Shown here: positions 14,408 to 21,693 of the stretch, piece after piece
Numbering within the stretch: position 1 is the stretch's first letter
How the letters are laid out: each line of letters starts with the position of its first letter
Assembly (NCBI GenBank): GCA_943912335.1
Contig: CALTUD010000002.1
Span: forward strand, 132,464-196,463
Length of the DNA: 64,000 bases
Direction of reading: 5' to 3'
Origin: an uncultured Acetobacteraceae bacterium
GTDB lineage: Bacteria; Pseudomonadota; Alphaproteobacteria; Acetobacterales; Acetobacteraceae
The notes under the pieces: model-generated
The model's input: only the letters and a program-made list of their open reading frames with translations
Databases searched by the model: none
Told to the model about the DNA's origin: nothing
Position numbers and translations under genes: made by a program

Positions 14408-16337
14408 GAGGCGGGGGCAGAACACGAGAAAGGCGCTGACGCCGGCGCAATGGACGATCTACGAAGCGGGGTGGGACGAGAAGGCGCGATTCCGCGTCGC
14501 CGTATGCGGTCGTCGCTTCGGCAAGGCTCTCTGCCTCGATACGAAGCTTCCGTCTCCGGATGGCTGGACCACGATGGGTGCCATCGCCGTCGGGGATCGT
14601 CTGTTCGACGAGACCGGCGCCGTCTGTCGGGTGACGTTCGCGACCGATGTGATGCACGAGCGTCCCTGCAACGCGGTGATGTTCGGCGACGGCAGCATGG
14701 TGGTGGCGGATGACGACCATCTCTGGTCGGTCCGCGTCGATGGCGGCGTGGCGCAGCTTCGCCGGACGATAGAATTGCGTGTGTTCCTGGCCCTGGGGAA
14801 TGCAATCGCGATCCCGGCCGTGCCGGCGTTGCGGTTTGCGGGCGGGAACGGCCGCCAGTCCGACCGGTCGCGGCTCTGGTGGCTGGCGATGCGCTTCGGG
14901 GGCGGAAACGCCGCGAGCGGTTTCGTGTCCGGCGGCGAGCGGGTCTTCTCGCTGGCTCGACGCGTTTGCGCGCGGCTGGGCCTAGTGACCCGTTTGTCGT
15001 GCGGGCGGTTGCATTGGGACGAGGCGGAAGCGGAGCAACTGCACCGGATCCGGCGCATCGAGCCGATCGCGAGCCGCCCCGTGCGGTGCATCGCCGTGGA
15101 CAGTCCCACACGTCTGTTCCTGTGCGCCGAGAGCTGCATTCCGACGCACAACACCTTCCTGATGGCCGAGGAGCTGCGCCGCGCGGCGCGCCTCGCCGTC
15201 CGCAACGGCATCGGGGTGGAAAACGAGATCTGGTATGGCGCGCCCACGTTTCTGCAGGCGAAGCGCGTCATGTGGAGCCGGTTGAAAGCATCCATTCCGC
15301 GTCACTGGGTGGCGGGCAAGCCGAACGAGACCGCCTGCGTGATCCGTCTGGTCAGCGGCCATGTGATCAGGCTGGTCGGTCTGGATGCGTGCGAGAATCT
15401 GCGCGGGTCCGGGCTGTGGTTCTTCGGAGGCGACGAATGGGCTGATTGCCGTCCATCGGCATGGCTGGAGGTGATCCGGCCGATGCTGTCGACCACCAGG
15501 GGACACGCTCTCTTTATCGGTACGCCGAAGGGGTTCGATCATTTCCGCGACGCGTATCTGCTCGGGCAGCCGGGCGGGGAGGCGGGCTATCGCTCGTTTC
15601 TTTATACCACCGAGGATGGCGGAAACGTTCCTGCGGAGGAACTGGAGGCGGCGCGCCGGCAGCTCGACGAACGCACGTTCCGGCAGGAATATTGCGGAAG
15701 TTTCGAGACCTATGCGGGGCGTGTGATCTATGCGTTCGGTCGGCACGAGCATGTGCGACCCGTGCGTTACGATCCGTCTCGTACGGTTCATGTCGGAATC
15801 GATTTCAACATCAACCCGATGTCTGCGACGGTGTGGCAGGAGCAGGGCGATGTCGTCTGTCAGATCGACGAGATCGTTCTGCCGACCTCGAACACGGACG
15901 AACTCGCGGACGAGATTTCCTGCCGCTACGGGCGGGACGGTTTCGAACCCGGGCGGCCGGATGTGTCGCATATCACCGTTTATCCCGACCCGGCCGGCGC
16001 CCAGCGTCGCAGTTCGGCAGGAGGGCGGACGGATATCGGCATTCTGCAGGAGCGAGGGTTTCGCGTCCGTGCCTTGCGGTCGCATCCGCCCGTGCGCGAG
16101 CGGATGAACACGGTGAATCGGCAGTTCAAGACCGCGGACGGACAGGTCCTGGCGATTGTCGATCCACGCTGCGTCAAATCGATCGAAGCCTATGAACGCC
16201 TGGTGTTCCGCGAGGGCACGAGCGAACCGGACAAGCTGAGCGGTTTCGATCATCTCGTGGACGCCACGGGATATTTTCTGTGCGGACGTCGCATCGCCGC
16301 CGGCATCGGCGTTCGATCGACTTTCATGGAGCGCTGA
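14382..16337 (+). CDS. phage terminase large subunit precursor interrupted by an intein
   Basis: 651 codons from a proposed CTG start at 14382, with GAGGAG six to seven bases upstream; no ATG, GTG or TTG exists in this frame between the previous stop (14364) and the intein. After removal of residues 49-257 the host protein would be 442 residues. The Walker A motif GRRFGK is split from its Thr by the intein; splicing restores GRRFGKT. The Walker B-like FFGGDE lies near 348-352, a TTRGHALFIGTPKG segment follows, and nuclease-domain acidic residues occur in VGIDFN (about 474), YPDPAGA and FDHLVDATGY. The protein is the packaging ATPase and nuclease acting at the portal. It is followed two bases later by the portal gene. 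Confidence 0.9.
   Translation: MTTIRRGSERRGQNTRKALTPAQWTIYEAGWDEKARFRVAVCGRRFGKALCLDTKLPSPDGWTTMGAIAVGDRLFDETGAVCRVTFATDVMHERPCNAVMFGDGSMVVADDDHLWSVRVDGGVAQLRRTIELRVFLALGNAIAIPAVPALRFAGGNGRQSDRSRLWWLAMRFGGGNAASGFVSGGERVFSLARRVCARLGLVTRLSCGRLHWDEAEAEQLHRIRRIEPIASRPVRCIAVDSPTRLFLCAESCIPTHNTFLMAEELRRAARLAVRNGIGVENEIWYGAPTFLQAKRVMWSRLKASIPRHWVAGKPNETACVIRLVSGHVIRLVGLDACENLRGSGLWFFGGDEWADCRPSAWLEVIRPMLSTTRGHALFIGTPKGFDHFRDAYLLGQPGGEAGYRSFLYTTEDGGNVPAEELEAARRQLDERTFRQEYCGSFETYAGRVIYAFGRHEHVRPVRYDPSRTVHVGIDFNINPMSATVWQEQGDVVCQIDEIVLPTSNTDELADEISCRYGRDGFEPGRPDVSHITVYPDPAGAQRRSSAGGRTDIGILQERGFRVRALRSHPPVRERMNTVNRQFKTADGQVLAIVDPRCVKSIEAYERLVFREGTSEPDKLSGFDHLVDATGYFLCGRRIAAGIGVRSTFMER
14526..15152 (+). 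other. class 3-type mini-intein (209 residues) in the terminase P-loop
   Basis: Residues read ALCLDTKLPSPDGWTTM at block A and end CIPTHN before Thr(+1). Taking Ala as residue 1 makes the flanks join as GRRFGK-T, a perfect Walker A, whereas starting at the Cys three residues later would leave two extra residues in the P-loop. The three class 3 markers are present: Trp67 in block B (DDHLW), Cys188 in block F (RPVRC) and Thr207 in block G (PTHN), with His208 and Asn209 for C-terminal cleavage. No LAGLIDADG or HNH motif appears in the central linker, so it looks endonuclease-free. Confidence 0.88.
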
Positions 16338-16339
16338 GG

Positions 16340-17773
16340 ATGGACTGGCTGTCTTTGCAGGGGCGCATGCCCAGGGATGCCGGCCTGTCTCGCCGCAGCG
16401 CGCGGCTGGCGGCGCTGGAGGCGGTTCTGGAAGGGCGCCACTACGACACGCTGCAGTATCCCTTCTCGAAGGAGCGGACGGAGGCGGGCGAGTACATTCC
16501 GCTCGACGAGCGTCGTCCGTCCGTGCGGACCGGATTGTGCCGCGTCGTGGTCGAGGATTCCGTTTCCCTGCTGTTCAGCGAAGGGCATTGGCCGACCATC
16601 TGCGCCGACGATCCGCGTACGCGGGAGGCTGTGGCGCGGCTCGTCGACGGATGCCGCCTGAACGAGGTGATGCTGGATGCGGCCACGCGCGGTTCGGTCG
16701 GATCCGTGGCGATCCTGCTGCGTGTCCTGAAGTCGAAGCCTTTCTTCGAGGTTCTGGGTACGAAATACCTGTCGCCCGTGTGGCGTCAGGACGATCCGGA
16801 TCAGCTTCTTTCGGTGACCGAATGCTACAAGGTCAGTGCGCTCGATCTGCGGGCGCAGGGTTTCGCAGTCGATCCGACGGCCGGGCCGTACTGGTTCAAG
16901 CGCGTCTGGGACAACCAGGCCGAATGCTGGTTCAAGCCAGTGCCCTCCTATGCCGATCCGTCGGAGATGGAGCTGGACCCGGAGCGGAGCGTGGTGCACG
17001 GGCTCGGTTTCGTGCCGATCGTGTGGATCCGCAACATCTCCGGTTCCTTCGGGCATGATGTGGATGGGCCCGATGGTACGTGTACGTTCGCCGCTGCGAT
17101 CGACACGGTGATCGAGGTGGACTACCTGCTGTCGCAGGCGGGGCGCGGGCTCAAATACGGTTCCGATCCGACGCTGGTTCTGAAGGACCCGTCGGCCGGG
17201 TTCGGCGGCGCCGTTGCTGCGCGTGTCGGAGGGGCCTCCTCGGCGCTGACGCTGCCGCCGGAGGGCGATGCGAAGCTGCTGGAGATCAACGGCAATGCTG
17301 CGGCCGCGGTTCTGGCGCATGTGAAGGAGCTGCGGGCGATCGCTCTGGAGGCGATGCACGGCAACCGCGCCCATGGCGACCGTGCCGGTACCGCGCCGAG
17401 CGGGCGGGCGATCGAGCTGATGTGCCAGGGACTGATCTGGCTTGCCGACCGTCTGCGCATTTCCTACGGCGAAGGCGGCCTGCTGCCGCTGATGCGGATG
17501 GTGTGTCGCGCGTCCGGCCGCGTGAAGGGCGGGCTGATCGTCTGCGGAAAGGCGGAAAAGGATCTCGATCCTGCCGGGCTTTCGCTGAGCTGGCCGAGCT
17601 GGTTCCCGGCGACCGCCGCCGATCGGCAATCGCAGGCGTCGGGTGTGGCCACCCTGCTGGATGCGGGCGTGATCGACCAGGATACCGCCTTCCAGATCAT
17701 CGCGCCGCTGTATGGGCTTGGTGCGCGTCTGCCGCCCGAGCCTGCGGCCGAAGAACGCCTGGCCGTCGAGTAG
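16340..17773 (+). CDS. putative phage portal protein
   Basis: 477 residues from the ATG at 16340, just after the terminase stop. The portal forms the dodecameric channel at the capsid vertex through which DNA is packaged. Assignment rests on position between terminase and scaffold, on length, and on portal-like features: an alpha/beta first half with VVEDSVSLLFSEG, and a helical second half with ELRAIALEAMHGNRA and a GRAIELMCQGLIWLADRLRI segment, then a C-terminal wing-like region containing VATLLDAGVIDQDTAFQI. It does not carry an obvious HK97- or lambda-portal signature, so subfamily is undecided. Confidence 0.65.
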   Translation: MDWLSLQGRMPRDAGLSRRSARLAALEAVLEGRHYDTLQYPFSKERTEAGEYIPLDERRPSVRTGLCRVVVEDSVSLLFSEGHWPTICADDPRTREAVARLVDGCRLNEVMLDAATRGSVGSVAILLRVLKSKPFFEVLGTKYLSPVWRQDDPDQLLSVTECYKVSALDLRAQGFAVDPTAGPYWFKRVWDNQAECWFKPVPSYADPSEMELDPERSVVHGLGFVPIVWIRNISGSFGHDVDGPDGTCTFAAAIDTVIEVDYLLSQAGRGLKYGSDPTLVLKDPSAGFGGAVAARVGGASSALTLPPEGDAKLLEINGNAAAAVLAHVKELRAIALEAMHGNRAHGDRAGTAPSGRAIELMCQGLIWLADRLRISYGEGGLLPLMRMVCRASGRVKGGLIVCGKAEKDLDPAGLSLSWPSWFPATAADRQSQASGVATLLDAGVIDQDTAFQIIAPLYGLGARLPPEPAAEERLAVE

Positions 17774-17971
17774 AGCGACGTCCGATCCATGCGGATCGGG
17801 TCGCGCGCTTTCCGCGATATTGCGGCGAGCGTCCTTGCCCGCCGGACGATCCCGTTCGGTCGGATGGCGCCTGGTTTCGGCGCCGGCGAAACGAGTTTCC
17901 CCAGCCGATGCTGTGCCTGTCGCCATGGGGCGGCGGCGCGGTCGGCGCTAACGGAAAGAAATCCAACACAC

Positions 17972-18520
17972 ATGGCAGAGCAAGGCCAAGAGCTGGAGGG
18001 TGTCGTCGAAGAGGCGGCGCCGAGCGAGGGTCCCGAGTTGCCTCGGGAGATCAGCGAAACCGAAAAGAAACTGCGCCGTGAGGTTGCGCGGTATCGCGAG
18101 CAGGTCCGCATCGCCCAGTCCGAACGGGATGCTGCCTGCGCCAGTGCCGTGCGCGAGCGCGATGACGCGATTGCCGCCGCCCAGAGCGATGCGCGCCATC
18201 GCGTGCTGCATGCCGAGTTGAAGAGCCATGCGCTTCGCTGCGGCATCCTGGATCTGGATGCCTTGAAGCTGGCCGACGTGAACGGCGTAAGCTTCGACGA
18301 GGCTGGCAACACGGTGGGTGTCGAGGACGTGGTGTCGCGTCTTCAGGCGCAGAAGCCGTACCTGTTCGCGTCCGAGCAGACACATGCGACCGGCACTACC
18401 ACCACCCAGACCATGCGTCCGCCGCAGCCCGCGCGGCCTGTCGCCGTGGATGCACGCAGCCTGTCGCGCGAGGCTTGGCATGCGGAGCGCGAGCGCCTTC
18501 TGGCTGCGCATCGGGGCTGA
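17972..18520 (+). CDS. putative capsid scaffolding protein (GP20-like)
   Basis: 182 residues. Residues about 25-75 form a charged coiled coil (EKKLRREVARYREQVRIAQ onward). The following DLDALKLADVNGVSFDEAGN and LQAQKPYLFA match the layout of phage scaffolds of the GP20 type, where a D..AL..L..D.V...E.G pattern is followed by a KPYLF motif. The C terminus is basic and low-complexity, as expected for a capsid-interacting end. The position before the major capsid gene agrees. A 198-base gap without an apparent gene precedes it. Confidence 0.75.
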   Translation: MAEQGQELEGVVEEAAPSEGPELPREISETEKKLRREVARYREQVRIAQSERDAACASAVRERDDAIAAAQSDARHRVLHAELKSHALRCGILDLDALKLADVNGVSFDEAGNTVGVEDVVSRLQAQKPYLFASEQTHATGTTTTQTMRPPQPARPVAVDARSLSREAWHAERERLLAAHRG

Positions 18521-18601
18521 CGCCCCGGCGGCCCCCGACACTCTCCAAGATCGTTTCCCGGGACTTCGGTTCCGGTTTCCCTGAAAGGCGAACACCGCTT
18601 C

Positions 18602-19975
18602 ATGCCGATTCAAAACTTTCCGTCGCAGCTGCAGCCGATCATCCAGCAGGGCTTTCTGGCCCGCGAGTTCCAGGATGGTCTGCAGTCCCGGCTGAGCTTC
18701 CGCTCCATCGCCGACCGCGAGGTCTTCACCAACCGGATCGGTGAGAGCGTGACCAAGACCCGCAAGGGCCTGAAGGCGCCGGTGACGACGCCGATGTCGC
18801 CTGTCGCCAACAGCAATTTCGACAACGGCATGAGCCCGTCGAGCTGGTCGATCGAGCAGTATACGCTGTCGATCAACCAGTATGGCGACACGATCGACCT
18901 GAACATGGTGAGCGAGGGCGTCGGTATCGCCTCGCAGTTCCTGGCCAATGCGCGTACCAATGGCGTGCAAGCGATGCAGTCTCTCGACCGCATCGCGCGC
19001 AATGCCCTGTTCGGCGGCGCGTTGAACGGCGTCGGCGGCTATCTGGGTGGCAACACCCGTGTGAACAATGCTCTGACGGCGGCCGGCAAGGTCGTTTCGG
19101 TGGACGACATCCGCGGTTTCCAGAACGTGATGAACCCGTATGGCCAGGTGGTGGCGGTGGGTACCACGGGCGGGATGACCGTCACGGTGGGCAGTAACGC
19201 CTACACGCTGACCGGGACGACGGCGGATGCGGTGAACGTGTCGACTGCGCCGAACGGCGTTTCCGGGCAGCTGACCTTCTCCACCAACGTGATCACCTCC
19301 GACGGTGCGCTGGCGCAGCCGGTGATCGCCTCGACGGCGCCGCTGGTGCTGCGTCCGAACGGCCGTCTGACCACGGCGGCTTTGACGGCGCCGCAGGGCA
19401 TGTATGGTTCGACCACCTACGTTCCCGGCGATACTCTGGGCATCCAGACCGTTCTGTCTGCGGTCGCTGCGCTGCGCATGAACAACGTGCCGACGGTGGA
19501 TGGGGCCTATCACTGCTATCTGGACGATCAGCAGATGCTCGGTCTCTTCCGTGACGGGGATTTCAAGTATCTGTATCGCGGCGCCTACGGCACCGAGACC
19601 TATCGTTCCGGTTCGGTGGTGGAACTGCTCGGCGTTCGCTTCATTCCGACCACGGAAGCGCCGCAGCAGGTTTCGCTGGGCGCCGGTGCGATCCATCGTG
19701 CGATCGTGTGCGGCAAGGGCGCTCTGATCGAGGGCGATTACGCCGATGCCGGCCATAGCGACATTCCCGACGTGGAGAAGTCGCTGATGGAGAAGGTCGA
19801 CAACGTGGTGATGGTGACGCGCGAGCCGCTCGACCGGCTGAAGCAGATCATCGCGCAGTCCTGGTACTGGATCGGCGGCTATGCTCTTCCGACCGACGCC
19901 ACGGCGAATACGTCGATCATTCCGACCGCGACCAACAGCTATCTGAAGCGCGGTGTGGTTATCGAGAGTCTGTAA
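18602..19975 (+). CDS. major capsid protein
   Basis: 457 residues. Position after the scaffold, size, and lack of other functional motifs point to the major capsid protein. The N-terminal half (GDTIDLNMVSEGVGIASQF, QSLDRIARNALFGGA) resembles coat proteins of the P22/N4-like type with an HK97 core. Residues about 180-260 form a Thr/Val/Ser-rich beta stretch (GMTVTVGSNAYTLTG, GQLTFSTNV) that reads like an inserted surface domain. The C-terminal part (YRSGSVVELLGVRFIPTTEAP) is core-like again. A strong GC hairpin follows the stop at 19987-20016. Confidence 0.8.
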   Translation: MPIQNFPSQLQPIIQQGFLAREFQDGLQSRLSFRSIADREVFTNRIGESVTKTRKGLKAPVTTPMSPVANSNFDNGMSPSSWSIEQYTLSINQYGDTIDLNMVSEGVGIASQFLANARTNGVQAMQSLDRIARNALFGGALNGVGGYLGGNTRVNNALTAAGKVVSVDDIRGFQNVMNPYGQVVAVGTTGGMTVTVGSNAYTLTGTTADAVNVSTAPNGVSGQLTFSTNVITSDGALAQPVIASTAPLVLRPNGRLTTAALTAPQGMYGSTTYVPGDTLGIQTVLSAVAALRMNNVPTVDGAYHCYLDDQQMLGLFRDGDFKYLYRGAYGTETYRSGSVVELLGVRFIPTTEAPQQVSLGAGAIHRAIVCGKGALIEGDYADAGHSDIPDVEKSLMEKVDNVVMVTREPLDRLKQIIAQSWYWIGGYALPTDATANTSIIPTATNSYLKRGVVIESL

Positions 19976-19986
19976 GGATCGGTTCG

Positions 19987-20016
19987 GGGCGGCGGCGTCG
20001 TGCCGCCGCCCTTCTT
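19987..20016 (+). terminator. hairpin with short T-tract after the capsid gene
   Basis: GGGCGGCGGC (19987-19996) pairs perfectly with GCCGCCGCCC (20002-20011) around GTCGT, followed by TTCTT. It could act as a partial terminator that keeps capsid mRNA above downstream neck and tail mRNA. Confidence 0.55.
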
Positions 20017-20032
20017 GCAGGCGGGAGATGGA

Positions 20033-20434
20033 ATGTCTGGAACGACCGGCTATTCGGGTGATCCGCTGAGCGATGCCGAGCGGGTCGATGTCAGGCGGTT
20101 TTGCGGGTATCCGGCCTATGGATCCGGCGCTTCCGGCATGTCGTCCTGGCGGTTCTTCGAGGCGTACGGAACGCTCGAATATCGCATGACGAACATGTCT
20201 TCGAGCGAATTCCAGGTGGTTCGGCAGAAGCTGGCGACGCTGAACCAACTTGACCAGGCGATCCCAGGAGCAGCGCAAAATCTGGATACCGATCAGGCCG
20301 CGGTGTGGACCAGGAATCGGTCAGAGGTTCTGGATCGGACGCGGCTGTTCGAGGATTGGTGCCGCCGGCTCGCCGCCTTCATTGGTGTGCCGCCCGGGCC
20401 CGCGCTGAGCACGACTGCGAATATTGTGATCTGA
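20033..20434 (+). CDS. putative head-tail connector (neck) protein
   Basis: 133 residues with a GGGAGAT ribosome binding site. It is Gly/Ser-rich at the N terminus (DPLSDAERVDVRRFCGYPAYG), then helical (SEFQVVRQKLATLNQLDQAIPGA, RTRLFEDWCRRLAAFIGV). I do not recognise a named family, but the size, helical content and place directly after the capsid gene suit an adaptor bound to the portal. No membrane segment. Confidence 0.5.
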   Translation: MSGTTGYSGDPLSDAERVDVRRFCGYPAYGSGASGMSSWRFFEAYGTLEYRMTNMSSSEFQVVRQKLATLNQLDQAIPGAAQNLDTDQAAVWTRNRSEVLDRTRLFEDWCRRLAAFIGVPPGPALSTTANIVI

Positions 20435-20443
20435 GGCAGAAAG

Positions 20444-21001
20444 GTGGTTTGGGTGGCGAATACCTTGAACGGATGGCTTGGCTACGGCTCGTCCCTGGCG
20501 GCCGGTTCGCTGGTGGAGCCGGCCGATGGAAGTTACGCCCGGCAGCCGATCAGTTTCGGCACGCTGGATCGCGCGACGCTGGTCGATCTCGTGCCTGGCA
20601 CTGTGGGACCCGCAGCAACAGCATGGGGGACGATCGGGTTCATCGGCGTGTTCGACGCGCCGACCGGCGGCAATTTGCTGTTCTGGCTTACGATGGCGAG
20701 GCCGATGCAGATCGCGGTCGGCGGAACGATCAGCTCGTCTGCCGGCTCGTTGCGCATGGTGTTTCCCGATCTGGGTGCGGCGTCGTCCGTCAGAGCGTGG
20801 CCGACCGGTGCCGTCGTGGCGAATACGACGGATGGGCGGCAGGTGACGGTCGGCGTCCCACTGCAGCTGAGCGGTGGCGTGATTTCTGCCCAGGTTCCGG
20901 CATTCGGAGCCACGGTCTCGATGAATCTCCTGCCGCAGTCGCAGCCGCCGAGCGGAACGGGGCAGCTCTGGAACAATGGTGGTGTCATTTCCGTCGCGTA
21001 G
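20444..21001 (+). CDS. phage structural protein of unknown role (head-tail region)
   Basis: 185 residues from a GTG at 20444; GTG at 20453 is also possible. Mostly beta, without charged helices: a GWLGYGSSLAAGSLVEPADG start, FVGVFDAPTGG-like strands, and a C-terminal QLWNNGGVISVA. This composition suits a capsid decoration, neck or tail-completion protein. The name of the family is not known to me. It begins ten bases after the previous stop. Confidence 0.45.
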   Translation: MVWVANTLNGWLGYGSSLAAGSLVEPADGSYARQPISFGTLDRATLVDLVPGTVGPAATAWGTIGFIGVFDAPTGGNLLFWLTMARPMQIAVGGTISSSAGSLRMVFPDLGAASSVRAWPTGAVVANTTDGRQVTVGVPLQLSGGVISAQVPAFGATVSMNLLPQSQPPSGTGQLWNNGGVISVA

Positions 21002-21016
21002 AATCGGAGCATGGCG

Positions 21017-21658
21017 ATGCAGCAGGGGACGCTGAACAAGCATATCGCCTATGGTTTCAACAAGGCGGCATCGATCGTTGGATCGGAAGAGTCTTTGTTC
21101 AGGCCGACCGGTCCGAATCAGCCGGTTAGCGGCTCGCCGTTGCTCACGCTGTTTTGTGCCTGGGATGTGAAGCCGAGTTTCAGGATGATTGAAACGGCGC
21201 AGGCGGGACATGCCTATGCCAGCCTGATGGCGGATCAGACGCTGGTGCAGGCTGGAGATTATCTTGTCGGCCAGGATACGCATTTCGTCGTCAGGGTCGA
21301 GCCGCTCCGCGCTGCGCTCTGTGTGCTGTGCAACGAAACGATCGATTTTTTGAATACGGATGTGGCGACCACGGCAGGAACGAATGCGTATGGCGGGCAT
21401 GTCGCTTCGAACGACACGCCGGTTGGCATTGGATGGCCTGTGAGCATGTCTGCGCGGACGCGTGGTGGCACTGATGTCACGAAGCTGCCGAGCGACACCA
21501 GGGGTGTCTATTACGACGTTCTGGCGCCGATCCTACCCGACATCACGTTGTCGTTCGGCATGCGCATTCGGGATGCCGCCGCGCAGGCTTACGAGATCAT
21601 CAGCGCAGAACTGTCGGATTACGGCTGGAAGCTGGTTGTTGGGCTGGCGACGACGTGA
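21017..21658 (+). CDS. phage neck/tail-completion protein of unknown role
   Basis: 213 residues. ATG codons occur at 21011 and 21017; the second is chosen because GGAG at 21006-21009 is then seven bases upstream instead of one. The product is a mixed alpha/beta protein (IAYGFNKAASIVGSEESLFRP, GDYLVGQDTHFVVRVEP, YDVLAPILPDITLSFGMRI). It resembles head-tail joining proteins in size and location. No enzyme motif was seen. Confidence 0.45.
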   Translation: MQQGTLNKHIAYGFNKAASIVGSEESLFRPTGPNQPVSGSPLLTLFCAWDVKPSFRMIETAQAGHAYASLMADQTLVQAGDYLVGQDTHFVVRVEPLRAALCVLCNETIDFLNTDVATTAGTNAYGGHVASNDTPVGIGWPVSMSARTRGGTDVTKLPSDTRGVYYDVLAPILPDITLSFGMRIRDAAAQAYEIISAELSDYGWKLVVGLATT

Positions 21659-21693
21659 ACCGCGCCTGTTCGTCATAGTGGGAGGATTTTGCG

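Noticed and set aside
14532..15152. Class 1 intein starting at the Cys in block A
   Set aside because: Starting at this Cys leaves Ala-Leu between GK and T, breaking the Walker A motif. Starting at Ala restores it and agrees with the block B Trp and block F Cys of class 3.
17948..20278. 776-codon minus-strand open frame across scaffold and capsid genes
   Set aside because: His/Arg-rich composition typical of antisense frames; it runs through two well-supported plus-strand genes and the hairpin between capsid and neck genes.
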